Below, in pieces: positions 26,362 to 35,023 of a stretch of DNA of 64,000 nucleotides. The translations under genes were made by a program, and so were the position numbers. Source of the DNA: JANMAT01 sp031359995. GTDB lineage: Bacteria > Actinomycetota > Acidimicrobiia > Acidimicrobiales > Ilumatobacteraceae. Location of the stretch: contig JANMAT010000055.1 of the NCBI GenBank assembly GCA_031359995.1, positions 1 to 64,000 on the forward strand. Direction: 5' to 3'. Within the stretch, counting starts at the first letter, position 1, and each line of letters opens with the position of its first letter. The notes under the pieces are model-generated. The model made no database searches, was not told the DNA's origin, and saw only the letters and a list, made by a program, of their open reading frames with translations.

Positions 26362-27584
26362 TGGGACCGCTCGACGGGGTGCGCGTGGTGGAGCTGAGCC
26401 ACGAGCTGTGCACGTGGGCCGGCAAGCTCATGGCCGACCTGGGGGCCGACGTGATCGTGGTGGAACCGCCGGGCGGCAGCCCCCAGCGCGCCTACGGACC
26501 GTTCGTGGACGACGAACCCGACCCGGAGCGCAGCCTCTGGTGGTGGCACTACAACACGTCCAAGCGCGGCGTGGTGGCCGATCTGGCGAACGCGGCCGAC
26601 GCGGCCGGCGTCGCCGCGCTGGTGGCGCGGGCCGACGTGTTCCTGACCGCCGAGCCTCTGGCCGCGCTGGCCGCCGCCGGGCTCGACTGGCCCGATGTCG
26701 CCGCCGCCAACCCCGGCCTGGTGATGACGTCGATCCGGCCGTTCGGGCGCATGAGCGCCCGCGATGGGGAGCCGTGCACCGACCTGACGATCCTGGCCCA
26801 GGGCGGGCCGGTGTTCATGTGCGGCTACGACGACCACTCGCTGCCGCCCGTGCGCGGCGGTGGCAACCAGGGCCTCCACACGGCGTCCCACTTCGCCGTG
26901 CTGTCCACGCTGGTCGCCCTGCTGCACAAGGACCACGCCGGCCCCGGCCAGCTGGTCGACGTGAGCGCCCATGCCGCCGCCAACGTCACCACCGAGGTCG
27001 GCACCTACGGCTTCCTCGCCATGGGCGTGGAGGTGCAGCGCCAGACCGGGCGTCACGCCGGCACGGCGCTGAGCCTGCCGACGCAGTTCGAGTGCGCCGA
27101 CGGCCGCTACGTGAACGCCGGGCTCGTGCCCCGCAAGGGGGACGACTTCACCCTCATGCTGAACTGGCTCGACTCGCTCGGGCTGCGCGACGAGTTCCCG
27201 CTGGCGGGGCTGCTCGAGATCGGCACGGCGTGGGGCATCGTGGCCGTGAGCGACATCCTCAACGATCCGCTCACCCAAGAGGTGTACTCGGCGGCGCGCG
27301 AATGCCAGGAGTTCATCGCCAACCGCGTCGACGCCTACGACTACTTCCTCAGCGCCCAACGCACCGGCCTGACCGCCGGCGTCGTCTACTCGCCCGAGGA
27401 GGTCATGGCCGACCCCCACTTCGTGGCGCGCGGCTGGCCCACACCGGTGGAGCACCCCGAGCTCGGTCGCACGATCACGTACCCGGGACAGCCCTACCGG
27501 TTCACGGAGACGCCGTGGGCGATCAGCCGCCGCGCCCCCCTGCTCGGCGAGCACCAGGACCTGCTCGACACCGCCTGGCGGTAG
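26361..27584 (+). CDS. CaiB/BaiF family CoA-transferase, subunit 2
   Basis: 407 residues. Class III features include VRVVELSHELCTWAGKLMAD, an EPPGG nucleotide loop, SIRPFG and GPGQLVDVSAHAAAN. In the position of the catalytic Asp there is Ala205, so this subunit is probably non-catalytic or uses another residue. The ATG overlaps the upstream stop by one base (TGATG), so synthesis is coupled to subunit 1. It is the last intact gene before a zone of mobile-element debris. Confidence 0.85.
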   Translation: MGPLDGVRVVELSHELCTWAGKLMADLGADVIVVEPPGGSPQRAYGPFVDDEPDPERSLWWWHYNTSKRGVVADLANAADAAGVAALVARADVFLTAEPLAALAAAGLDWPDVAAANPGLVMTSIRPFGRMSARDGEPCTDLTILAQGGPVFMCGYDDHSLPPVRGGGNQGLHTASHFAVLSTLVALLHKDHAGPGQLVDVSAHAAANVTTEVGTYGFLAMGVEVQRQTGRHAGTALSLPTQFECADGRYVNAGLVPRKGDDFTLMLNWLDSLGLRDEFPLAGLLEIGTAWGIVAVSDILNDPLTQEVYSAARECQEFIANRVDAYDYFLSAQRTGLTAGVVYSPEEVMADPHFVARGWPTPVEHPELGRTITYPGQPYRFTETPWAISRRAPLLGEHQDLLDTAWR

Positions 27585-27637
27585 CTCTCACGTCACCCAC
27601 CCAGACGCAGTTTGTTGACGATCATGTGGGCTGGCCG

Positions 27638-27739
27638 GGCTATCTCGACACCGGCGGCCTGATCGTTGCCGCGTTCCGCCAGCACTCGTCGCGGGCCGAT
27701 GACCCGCACGCGCACGCGCACACGTTGATCTCGTCGAGA
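27638..27739 (+). pseudogene. Fragment of a MobF (TrwC-type) conjugative relaxase
   Basis: A frame of about 34 codons reads GYLDTGGLIVAAFRQHSSRA and then DDPHAHAHTLISSR. This matches the MobF core, in which an AxxFRHxTSRxxDP segment is followed by the metal-binding His triad HxHxH. The start of the protein, the catalytic Tyr and the helicase part are missing, and sequence after ISSR no longer fits the family. It is a remnant of an integrated conjugative element or plasmid. Confidence 0.6.
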
Positions 27740-27755
27740 TCTGCAAAATATGGTC

Positions 27756-27946
27756 CGGCTTGAATCCCGTCACATCGACACCGAGATCGACCGCGTGATC
27801 GCCCTTTCAGTGAGGCCCACGACCGGCTCGACACGATCATCGGGGTCGACAAACGGGCCGCCGAGTGCATCATCGCCGAGATCGGCGTGGACATGACCCG
27901 GTTCCCGACCGCCGCCCATCTCGCCTCGTGGGCCGGGGTGTGCCCG
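27756..27946 (+). mobile_element. IS110-family transposase remnant (C-terminal Transposase_20 region)
   Basis: A 45-codon frame (27812-27946) reads EAHDRLDTIIGVDKRAAECI, then IAEIGVDMTRFPTAAHLASW and AGVCP, the conserved helix-hairpin-helix region of IS110/IS116/IS902 transposases. An upstream piece (27756-27809, RLESRHIDTEIDRVIALS) belongs to the same family but lies in another frame, so there is a frameshift or small deletion between them. The catalytic N-terminal DEDD domain is absent. Homology ends abruptly at 27946, where the opposite-strand ferric-reductase-like gene begins. Confidence 0.75.
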
Positions 27947-28343
27947 GCCAGTCGCCACGCCCGCAGCCCGATCCGCGCGCGCGCACCAGGCTGGTGATGA
28001 CGAGGGCGAGCAGCAGGTCGAAGGCCAGCGCGCCGAGCCCGGTCCACAGCGGCCGGTAGCTGGCGTGCAGCGGCACGAGCGCGTCGACCCACGTGATCGG
28101 CACGAAGCTGTCGGCCACCGACGTGGCCACGTGGATGGCCAGGAACACGGTGACGAGCAGCGAGATGTTGCGGTGCAACGCCTGCACCACGAAGCGAGGC
28201 AACGACTCGGTGGCGGCCCCCACCGACGTGACCACACCGAGCACGAGCGATGCGGTCAGCAGCAGCAGGCTCACCGCGCCGCTGCCGCGGGTGAGGTACC
28301 AGAGCGACTTCGACGGGAGCGCGGCGGCGAGGATCAGCCGCAC
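27947..28343 (-). pseudogene. Truncated ferric-reductase-like transmembrane protein
   Basis: From GTG 28343 about 120 residues read as the first half of a haem-binding membrane domain: SLWYLTRGSGAVSLLLLTAS, then a helix with LHRNISLLVTVFLAIHVATS holding two His haem ligands. At a CG-dinucleotide tract (27974-27984) the frame shifts by two bases; reading on in the other frame gives RARIGLRAWRLA, the expected continuation. At 27946 the gene runs into the IS110 fragment and the second half is lost. The gene is therefore broken twice. Intact relatives lie with FMN-binding and ApbE-type proteins in extracytoplasmic flavin electron transfer. Confidence 0.72.
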
Positions 28344-28761
28344 CGACTACCCCGGCAGCGGGCCGTGACCGGCGGGCGCGCCGGGCGCGTGAGCCGGGGG
28401 GTGGGCGCCTCGGTGTCGGGGGCGGCGGTCTCTTCGGGCGCCGCGGTGACCGGTGCCGCCGCAACCGTCGTGGCGGTGGTGGCGGTCGCCCGGGCGGCCA
28501 CGGTGGTGCGCCCGGTGGTCGGGGTGAGCCCGGGCAGGATGGTGCCGACCGGCACCGTGGGCGTCGTGGACACCTCCATGCCGCTCGTGGGGGCATCGGC
28601 CGCGCCCGAGTAGGCCTGGGCCGCGACCACCGACAGGCCACCCGTCAGGGCGAGGCCGCGGCCAGCGACCACCCGGTCACCTGCGACACCCGCCGCAGGC
28701 CGTTCTCACGGTGGCGCAAGCGCTCGGGGCGCACGGCGCGGCCGTTGGATCGGTTCGACAT
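28334..28761 (-). pseudogene. Frameshifted exported Thr/Ala-rich protein
   Basis: From ATG 28761 the frame reads MSNRSNGRAVRPERLRHREN and on to VTGWSLAA, then hits TGA at 28645. Adding one G in the GCGGCC run (about 28655-28661) restores WSLAAGLALTGGLSVVAAQA, a clear membrane or signal segment that continues through a Thr/Ala-rich stretch to a stop at 28334. So one base appears to have been lost. The gene overlaps the start of the truncated ferric-reductase-like gene by 10 nt and was probably its operon partner. A sequencing error at a G run is possible. Confidence 0.65.
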
Positions 28762-28840
28762 GCCCCACCTTGACCCGTGGCCACTGCGCGTCGTTGTGCG
28801 GAGCTTGACAATTCCGTGTGAACGCGGACGATGGCCGGGC

Positions 28841-29428
28841 TTACGACCCGGCGGAGCGGTCGCGGCGCTCGGCGTCGCGCAACAATTCGCGCAGCTCGGC
28901 GAGGGGCAGCCCGACCACGTTGGTGACGCTGCCGTGCACGCCCCGCACGAACGCCGCCGCGCCGCCCTGGATGGCGTACGCGCCGGCCTTGTCCATCGGT
29001 TCGCCGGTGGCCACGTAGGCGGCGATGTCGGTGTCGCTCAGGCTGTCGAACAGCACCTGGGTGGTGACGGTGGCGGCCATGCCCCAGCCGCCGGCGCCGT
29101 GGGCCACCACCACGTGGGTGTGCACCTCGTGGGCCCGGCCCGACAGGGCCTGCAGCATCCGCTCGGCTTCGGCCTCATCGGTGGGCTTGGCCAGGATGGC
29201 CCCGTCGAGGTCGACGGTGGTGTCGGCGGCGATCACCAGGGCGTCGGGGTCGCGCTCGGCGGCCACGTTGGCCTTGTCCTCGGCCACGCGGATGACGTAG
29301 TCGAGCGCGGGTTCGGCGGGCCACGGCGTCTCGTCCACGTCGGCCGGCTTCACCGTGAACGCCACACCCAGCAGGGCCAGCAGCTCGCGTCGGCGCGGCG
29401 AGGCCGACGCCAGCACGATGCGGTCCAC
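28841..29428 (-). CDS. maf: Maf-family nucleoside triphosphate pyrophosphatase
   Basis: 195 residues, typical of Maf. It opens IVLASASPRRRELLALLG, has the conserved ADVDETPWP, AADTTVDLDGAILAKP and the RMLQALSGRAHEVHT helix. Maf proteins hydrolyse dTTP, UTP or modified nucleotides and act as house-cleaning enzymes. GTG 29428 starts 1 nt after the dus stop, so the two genes are one operon. Upstream in-frame extension would cross dus and is rejected. Confidence 0.93.
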   Translation of the reverse strand: MDRIVLASASPRRRELLALLGVAFTVKPADVDETPWPAEPALDYVIRVAEDKANVAAERDPDALVIAADTTVDLDGAILAKPTDEAEAERMLQALSGRAHEVHTHVVVAHGAGGWGMAATVTTQVLFDSLSDTDIAAYVATGEPMDKAGAYAIQGGAAAFVRGVHGSVTNVVGLPLAELRELLRDAERRDRSAGS

Positions 29429-29429
29429 G

Positions 29430-30605
29430 TCAGCCCCCCGACTGTGCGGCGGCGTCGCTGTCGCCCGACGGCGGGGCGTGGTCGTCGAGGTGGTCCAGGT
29501 AGCCCTCGGGCAGGGCCACCTTGATGGGCCCGTTCGTGTGGCCGCGCGTGAGCCGGCCGGCGCCGGCCACGGGCTCGACCGTGGGCTCGAGCGAGTCGAG
29601 CAGACCGTCGAGCTCGTCACGGGTGGAAGCGGTGGCCAGGCGGCGGCGCATCTCGGGACCCACCGGGTAGCCGGTCATGTACCAGCTGGCGTGCTTGCGG
29701 AACTCGACCACGGCGCGGCCCGGCTCCGCCCAGCCCTCGAGCATGTCGATGTGGCGGCGCATGGCGGTGACCACTTCGCCGAGGCGCGGCGGGGGTGGCA
29801 CCGGCTTGCCGGCGAAGGCGTGGCCCAGGTCACCGAACAGCCACGGGCGACCGAGGCAGCCCCGGCCCACCACCACGCCGTCGCAGCCGGTGGCCGCCAT
29901 CATGGCCAGCGCGTCGGACGCCTCCCAGATGTCGCCGTTGCCGAGCACGGGGATGCCGGGCACGGCCGCCTTCAGCTCGCCGATGGCGTTCCAGTCGGCG
30001 GTGCCGGCGTAGTGCTGCTCGGCCGTTCGGGCGTGCAGCGCGATGGCGGCCACGCCCTCGTCGGCGGCGATGCGGCCGGTGTCGAGGTAGGTGAGCAGGT
30101 CGTCGGTGACGCCCTTGCGGAACTTGATGGTGACGGGCACGCCGTCGGGTGCGGCCGCGCCGACCGCGGCCCGCAGGATGTTGCGCAGCAGACCCTTCTT
30201 CAGTGGCACCGCCGCGCCCCCACCACGGCGGGTGACCTTGCGGGCCGGGCATCCGAAGTTGAGATCGATGTGGTCGACGAGACCGTCACCCACCACGCGA
30301 CGCACCGCCCGGCCGATGGCGTCGGGGTCGGAGCCGTAGAGCTGCAGCGAACGGGGCTGCTCGTGCGGCGCGAAGCGGATCATCCGCTCGGTCTTGGCGT
30401 TGCGGTGCACGAGGGCCAGGGCCATGACCATCTCGTTCACGTACAGGCCGGGCACCGCGTCGCCCACGGGGTCGGGCCCGTACTCGCGGCACAGGGCGCG
30501 GAACGGGGCGTTGGTGACCCCGGCCATGGGAGCGAGGACCACCGGCGGCCACACCTCGAACGGCCCGATGGTGAGCGGCGCAGGGGCGGGTACCACGGTC
30601 GTCAT
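29430..30605 (-). CDS. dus: tRNA-dihydrouridine synthase (DusB-like)
   Basis: 391 residues, a little longer than the 320-350 usual because of an extended, acidic C-terminal end. The FMN barrel starts VVLAPMAGVTNAPFRALCRE; the catalytic Cys is in DLNFGCPARKVTRRGGGAA, and the flavin-binding strands VLGNGDI and VGRGCLGRPWLF follow. It reduces uridine to dihydrouridine in tRNA D-loops. A TAGGCT box lies 9 nt before the ATG. maf follows directly. Confidence 0.93.
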   Translation of the reverse strand: MTTVVPAPAPLTIGPFEVWPPVVLAPMAGVTNAPFRALCREYGPDPVGDAVPGLYVNEMVMALALVHRNAKTERMIRFAPHEQPRSLQLYGSDPDAIGRAVRRVVGDGLVDHIDLNFGCPARKVTRRGGGAAVPLKKGLLRNILRAAVGAAAPDGVPVTIKFRKGVTDDLLTYLDTGRIAADEGVAAIALHARTAEQHYAGTADWNAIGELKAAVPGIPVLGNGDIWEASDALAMMAATGCDGVVVGRGCLGRPWLFGDLGHAFAGKPVPPPPRLGEVVTAMRRHIDMLEGWAEPGRAVVEFRKHASWYMTGYPVGPEMRRRLATASTRDELDGLLDSLEPTVEPVAGAGRLTRGHTNGPIKVALPEGYLDHLDDHAPPSGDSDAAAQSGG

Positions 30606-30662
30606 GGACCCATCAGCCTACGGGGCGGGCACGCCATCGTGCCGCCCCGGCGCCGGGGCGCC

Positions 30663-30668
30663 TACCCT
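30663..30668 (+). promoter_or_regulatory. Leaderless -10 box for the CPBP protease gene
   Basis: TACCCT, 6 nt upstream of GTG 30675. Confidence 0.45.
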
Positions 30669-30674
30669 GACCTC

Positions 30675-31430
30675 GTGCGCGCCGTCGGTCTGGTCCTCGT
30701 GGCGGTGCTGGTCGGCTACCTCGTGGTGGCGGCCCCGCTCGTGGGCCGCCAGCGCTACGAGCGCTTCCGCCAGCGGCTGGCGAGCGACCCCGGCGCCCGC
30801 CTGGCCCTGTACCGCAAGGCGCCGCTGCGGGCCGCCGTCATGACCGCGCTGATCCTGCTGGCCGGCATCGCCCTGGAGCGGGCCGCCGACGACGTCGACC
30901 TGCGCTGGCCCCGCGTCGGCGTGGGCCTGGGCATGGTGGCCGGGTTCCTGGTGGCGTTCGGCTTCGGTACCGTGCTCGGGCTGAAGCAGCTGCACTCCGA
31001 ACGGGGCCGGGCCTTCGTGGAGGCCCAACTCGGTGGGGCCCGCCTGCTGCTGCCCACCACGCTGACCGAGCGCCACTGGTCGGTCGCCGTGGCCGTCGCC
31101 GCCGGCGTGTGGGAGGAGCTCGCCTACCGGGGGTTCCTGGCCGAGACCGTGCGCACCTGGCAGCCCACGTGGGGTTGGTTCGCCGTGGCCGTCGTGACCA
31201 GCGCGGTCTTCGGCCTGGCCCACCTGTACCAGGGGGTCAAGGGCGTGGTGCTCACCGGGGTGCTCGGCCTCGCGCTGGCCTCGCTCACCAACTCGACGCG
31301 CAGCCTGGTGCCGGCCATGGTCGTGCACGCCCTCATCGACATCCGCTCGCTCACGGTCATCGGCTGGGAGCTGCACCGCGTCACCTCGGCCGACGCCCCG
31401 GTCGGCGACGGGCACGTGGCGCCGGCGTAG
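30675..31430 (+). CDS. CPBP-family intramembrane metalloprotease
   Basis: 251 residues with six or seven hydrophobic segments. Motif 1 is WEELAYRGFL (EExxxR), motif 2 FGLAHLYQG and motif 3 VVHALID, together giving the Glu/His metal site of the ABI/CPBP (type II CAAX prenyl endopeptidase) family. Bacterial members cut membrane substrates or confer peptide immunity; the substrate is unknown. GTG 30675 is chosen from a leaderless -10 box. The YihY gene follows after 8 nt. Confidence 0.85.
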   Translation: MRAVGLVLVAVLVGYLVVAAPLVGRQRYERFRQRLASDPGARLALYRKAPLRAAVMTALILLAGIALERAADDVDLRWPRVGVGLGMVAGFLVAFGFGTVLGLKQLHSERGRAFVEAQLGGARLLLPTTLTERHWSVAVAVAAGVWEELAYRGFLAETVRTWQPTWGWFAVAVVTSAVFGLAHLYQGVKGVVLTGVLGLALASLTNSTRSLVPAMVVHALIDIRSLTVIGWELHRVTSADAPVGDGHVAPA

Positions 31431-31438
31431 GGGCGGCC

Positions 31439-32422
31439 GTGACCGCGGAGCCCGGTGACGTGGTGGACGACGTCACGCGTCGCGTGCGGCGCGGTGCCGC
31501 CGCCCTCGACCGGTGGCAGCAGCGCAACGGGCCGGTCTCGTTCGTGGTGGCCGTGGTCCGCAAGTTCGGCGACGACCGAGCCGGGCGCCTCGCCGCCCTC
31601 GTGGCGTACTACGGGTTCTTCTCGCTGTTCCCGCTGCTGCTGGTGGCGGTCACCATCATCGGCTTCGTCTTCTCGGGCGAGCAGAACGCCAAGCTGCGCG
31701 ACTCGGTGCTGGGCCAGATCCCGGTGATCGGTGACCAGATCCGTGACCAGGTGCACCCGCTCACCGGCAACACCGCCGCCCTCGTGGTCGGCCTGCTGAC
31801 GGCGCTGTGGGCCGGGCTCGGCTGCATGCAGGCGGCCCAGGACGCCATCAACGCGGTGTGGGGCGCGCCCCGCGCCACCCAACCGAACTACGTCGTCAAG
31901 CGGCTCCGATCGCTCAGCGCGCTGGCCCTCATCGGCGTCACGCTCGGGCTCGGCGCCGCCGCCGCCCACGTGGCCACGCTGCTCGGTGGCCTGCCCGGCG
32001 TGGGCCGTGTGGCCGGTGTGATCCTCGCCACCGCGGTGAACGTGGGCGCCTTCCTCGGCGCGTTCAACGTGCTGGCCAGCCGCCGCCGCCCGTGGGCCGA
32101 CGTGCTGCCCGGTGCACTCATCGCCGGCGTGGGCTACACGGCCCTGCAGCTGCTGGGCCAGTGGTACCTGACCCGTCGCGTCAGCGGCGCGTCGAACGTG
32201 TACGGCACGTTCAACGTGGTCATCGGCATGCTCAGCTGGCTGTTCCTGTTGGCCCAGCTGTGCATCGTGGCCGCCGAGGTCGTGTCGGTACGGGCCGACC
32301 GGCTGTGGCCTCGCTCGCTGGCCGGCGGCCCCGAGACGCCGGCCGACCGCGCCGTCGCCGAACGCCTCGCCGCGGTGCACGCGCTGAAGCGGCGGTCGCC
32401 GGACGCGACGCCGGATCGGTAG
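31439..32422 (+). CDS. YihY/BrkB-family inner-membrane protein
   Basis: 327 residues with the family pattern: RLAALVAYYGFFSLFPLLLV (the amphipathic first helix with AYY and FPLLL), five further membrane segments and the terminal YGTFNVVIGMLSWLFLLAQL. Although once annotated as ribonuclease BN, these are membrane proteins of unknown transport or virulence-associated role. GTG 31439 follows the protease stop by 8 nt, so the two are co-transcribed. Confidence 0.9.
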   Translation: MTAEPGDVVDDVTRRVRRGAAALDRWQQRNGPVSFVVAVVRKFGDDRAGRLAALVAYYGFFSLFPLLLVAVTIIGFVFSGEQNAKLRDSVLGQIPVIGDQIRDQVHPLTGNTAALVVGLLTALWAGLGCMQAAQDAINAVWGAPRATQPNYVVKRLRSLSALALIGVTLGLGAAAAHVATLLGGLPGVGRVAGVILATAVNVGAFLGAFNVLASRRRPWADVLPGALIAGVGYTALQLLGQWYLTRRVSGASNVYGTFNVVIGMLSWLFLLAQLCIVAAEVVSVRADRLWPRSLAGGPETPADRAVAERLAAVHALKRRSPDATPDR

Positions 32423-32425
32423 GGT
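32420..32425 (+). promoter_or_regulatory. Leaderless -10 box for the amidohydrolase
   Basis: TAGGGT, 6 nt upstream of ATG 32432. Its first three bases are the stop codon of the YihY gene. Confidence 0.4.
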
Positions 32426-32431
32426 CGGCCG

Positions 32432-33430
32432 ATGGATCGCACCTGGCTGTCGCGCACCGTCGAGGACGCGCTCGAACCCGAGCTCGAGATCGTCGACCCC
32501 CATCACCACCTCTGGTCGGAACCGATCGGCGACCGCTACCCGCGCTACGACCTGGCCGACCTGCGCGACGACACCGGCGCGGGCCACGACGTGGTGGCCA
32601 CGGTGTTCATCGACTGCTCGTCGAACTACTACCCCGACGGTCCGGAGCACCTGCGCCCCGTCGGCGAGACGGCGTGGACGGCGACCCGGGCCGACGAGAG
32701 CGACCGCACCCCCGGCGCCCGCATCGCCGCCATCGTGAGCTACGCCGACCTCACCCTCGGCGACGGCGTCGAAGAGGTGCTCCGGGCGCATGTGGCCGCG
32801 GGTGGCGGCCGCTTCCGCGGCATCCGCCACATCGGCGCGTGGGACGCCGACGAGCGCGTCGCCCGCTCGAGCCGGAACCCTCCGCCGGGGCTGTACGCCC
32901 TGCCGTCGTTCCGCACGGGCATGGGCGTGCTGGGGGGTCTGGGCATGACGTTCGAGGCGTGGCAGTACCACCCGCAGCTGCCCGAGGTCGTCGACCTGGC
33001 CCGCGCCTGCCCCGACGTCACGATCATCGTGAACCACATCGGCGCACCGCTCGGCATCGGGCCGTACGCCGGCCGGCGCGACGAGGTGATGGCGGCCTGG
33101 CGGCCACCCATGGAGCAGCTCGCCGCGCTGCCGAACACGGTGCTGAAGGTCGGTGGCATCGGCATGACCCGCTACGGCATTGGCTTCGAACTCAACGAGA
33201 ACCCGCCCACGAGCGACGAGCTGCTCGCCGCGTGGGGCGACACGTTGACGTGGTGCATCGACCAGTGGGGTCCCGACCGGTGCATGTTCGAGTCGAACTT
33301 CCCGGTCGACGCCGACTCGGTCGGCTACACCGTGCTGTGGAACGCGTTCAAGAAGGTCTCGGTCGGCTACTCCCCCACCGAGCGCGCCGCCCTGTTCGCC
33401 GGCACCGCCCGCCGCATCTACCGGATCTGA
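32432..33430 (+). CDS. Amidohydrolase-family (TIM-barrel) metal hydrolase
   Basis: 332 residues of the amidohydrolase-related family (fuconolactonase/2-pyrone-4,6-dicarboxylate lactonase group). The metal motif is IVDPHHHLW near residue 25, a second His is in RGIRHIGAW, a third in IIVNHIGAP, and a late Asp in NFPVDADS. The family hydrolyses lactones or decarboxylates aromatic acids. Substrate is unknown. It is convergent with tsaD. Confidence 0.87.
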   Translation: MDRTWLSRTVEDALEPELEIVDPHHHLWSEPIGDRYPRYDLADLRDDTGAGHDVVATVFIDCSSNYYPDGPEHLRPVGETAWTATRADESDRTPGARIAAIVSYADLTLGDGVEEVLRAHVAAGGGRFRGIRHIGAWDADERVARSSRNPPPGLYALPSFRTGMGVLGGLGMTFEAWQYHPQLPEVVDLARACPDVTIIVNHIGAPLGIGPYAGRRDEVMAAWRPPMEQLAALPNTVLKVGGIGMTRYGIGFELNENPPTSDELLAAWGDTLTWCIDQWGPDRCMFESNFPVDADSVGYTVLWNAFKKVSVGYSPTERAALFAGTARRIYRI

Positions 33431-33461
33431 TCGAAGGCGCTCACGGCCCGGCGCCGACGCG

Positions 33462-34478
33462 TCAGAAGAGTCGCAAGTTCGGGCTGGCGCCACTCGACAA
33501 CGCGCTGGGCCCCTCGGCGCGCAGCCGGTGCCATCCGGCGGCGCCGATCATGGCCGCATTGTCGGTGCACATCGACCGGCTGGGCAGGAACACCCGATGG
33601 CCGGCGGCGGCACCGGCCTCGGCGACGCGGGCCCGCAGCAGCGAGTTGGCGGCCACCCCGCCGCCGATGGCCAACGACGGCGCGTGCTCCTGGGCGGCGG
33701 CCCGCAGGGCCTTGGTGACGAGCACGTCGACCACGGCCTCCTGGAACGACGCGGCCACATCGGCGGTGGTGACCTCGGGGTGCTTGCGCACGTGGTTGAC
33801 GACCGAGGTCTTGAGGCCCGAGAACGAGAAGTCGAGGCCGTCGTCGAGCTTGGCGCGCGGGAAGGCGATGGCTCGCGCGTCACCCGACGACGCCAGGTGG
33901 TCGATGGCCGGCCCGCCCGGGTAGCCGAGCCCCAGGAAGCGGGCGACCTTGTCGAACGCCTCGCCGGCCGCATCGTCGATGGTGGAACCGAGCCGGCGGT
34001 AGCGGCCGTGGTCGTCCATGGCCACGAGCAGCGTGTGCCCACCCGACACGAGCAGCACCACCATGGGCAGCTCCAGCGTGGGGTCCTCCAGGAAGGCGGC
34101 GTACAGGTGGGCCTCCATGTGGTTCACGCCCACGTAGGGCTTGCCCCACGCGAAGGCCAGCGCCTTCGCCGCGGCCACCCCCACGAGCAGCGCGCCGATG
34201 AGCCCGGGCCCCATGGTGGCGGCCACCGCGTCGATGCGCTCGGGCCCGATGCCGGCCTGTTCCAGGGCCTGGTCGACCATGGGCAGCACGAGCTCCAGGT
34301 GGGCCCGGCTGGCGATCTCGGGCACGACACCGCCGTAGCGCGCGTGCAGGTCGATCTGCGAGGACACGACGTTCGACAGCACCTCGGTGCCGCCGAGCAC
34401 GACCGCGGCCGATGTCTCGTCACAGCTCGTCTCGATGGCCAGCACCATGGTGGCCTCGTCCACCGCCACGGTGCTCAC
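33462..34478 (-). CDS. tsaD: tRNA N6-adenosine threonylcarbamoyltransferase
   Basis: 338 residues, standard TsaD. It has LAIETSCDETSAAVVL at the N-terminus, the iron-binding HMEAH motif in VGVNHMEAHLYAAF and GGHTLLV. It transfers the threonylcarbamoyl group to A37 of ANN-reading tRNAs in a complex with TsaB and TsaE, both encoded upstream. GTG 34478 overlaps the rimI stop as GTGA, the pattern repeated through this operon; ATG 34448 is an alternative that would match other TsaD N-termini more closely. Confidence 0.96.
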   Translation of the reverse strand: MSTVAVDEATMVLAIETSCDETSAAVVLGGTEVLSNVVSSQIDLHARYGGVVPEIASRAHLELVLPMVDQALEQAGIGPERIDAVAATMGPGLIGALLVGVAAAKALAFAWGKPYVGVNHMEAHLYAAFLEDPTLELPMVVLLVSGGHTLLVAMDDHGRYRRLGSTIDDAAGEAFDKVARFLGLGYPGGPAIDHLASSGDARAIAFPRAKLDDGLDFSFSGLKTSVVNHVRKHPEVTTADVAASFQEAVVDVLVTKALRAAAQEHAPSLAIGGGVAANSLLRARVAEAGAAAGHRVFLPSRSMCTDNAAMIGAAGWHRLRAEGPSALSSGASPNLRLF

Positions 34479-35023
34479 AGCACGTCCCAACTGGTGGAGC
34501 CGCGCAGCTCGGCCTCGATGGCGGACAGGCGCGCGGTGAACGAGGGCGCGTCGATGTCGTTGGCCCACATGACGATGGCGTCCTCGGTGTTCTCGTAGTA
34601 GCGGGGCCGGATGCCGGCCGGCGCCAGGCCGAAGCGGTGGTACATGCTCTGGGCCCCGGTGTTGGACACGCGCACCTCGAGCGTGAGGTTCTTGTAGCCG
34701 TGCTCGCGTGCGTAGCGCACCAGCGTGAGCATGAGGCGGCTACCGATCTTGTGCCGGTGCCAGCGGGGGTCGACGGCCACGTTGGCGACGTGGGCGTCGT
34801 CGGCCGAGAAGAGCATGCCGGCGTAGCCCACCAGAGTCGTGCCGACGCGGGCCACCACGTAGCAGCGCTCCGGGTTGGCGACCTCAGACGTGAACACGCC
34901 CACCGTCCACGGGCGCGGGTACACCTGCTTCTCGATCTTCAACACCGAGCGCAGGTGGCGGCGCTTCATCTTCTGGATGCGCACGTGCAGCTCGGCCGAG
35001 TCCACGTCGGGTTGCGCGCTCAC
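34475..35023 (-). CDS. rimI: Ribosomal-protein-alanine N-acetyltransferase (GNAT)
   Basis: 182 residues. The GNAT acetyl-CoA site reads VAVDPRWHRHKIGSRLMLTL (R/Q-x-x-G-x-G/S), preceded by IEKQVYPRPW, the RimI substrate-loop motif, and followed by LEVRVSNTGAQSMYHRFG. RimI acetylates the N-terminus of S18 and other proteins. Its place between tsaB and tsaD is the standard actinobacterial arrangement. It has an N-terminal extension of about 20 residues compared with short RimI proteins, and overlaps both neighbours by GTGA. Confidence 0.92.
   Translation of the reverse strand: MSAQPDVDSAELHVRIQKMKRRHLRSVLKIEKQVYPRPWTVGVFTSEVANPERCYVVARVGTTLVGYAGMLFSADDAHVANVAVDPRWHRHKIGSRLMLTLVRYAREHGYKNLTLEVRVSNTGAQSMYHRFGLAPAGIRPRYYENTEDAIVMWANDIDAPSFTARLSAIEAELRGSTSWDVL

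Noticed and set aside
28804..28809. TTGACA as a plus-strand -35 box
   Set aside because: No -10 box at 16-18 nt and no plus-strand gene follows.
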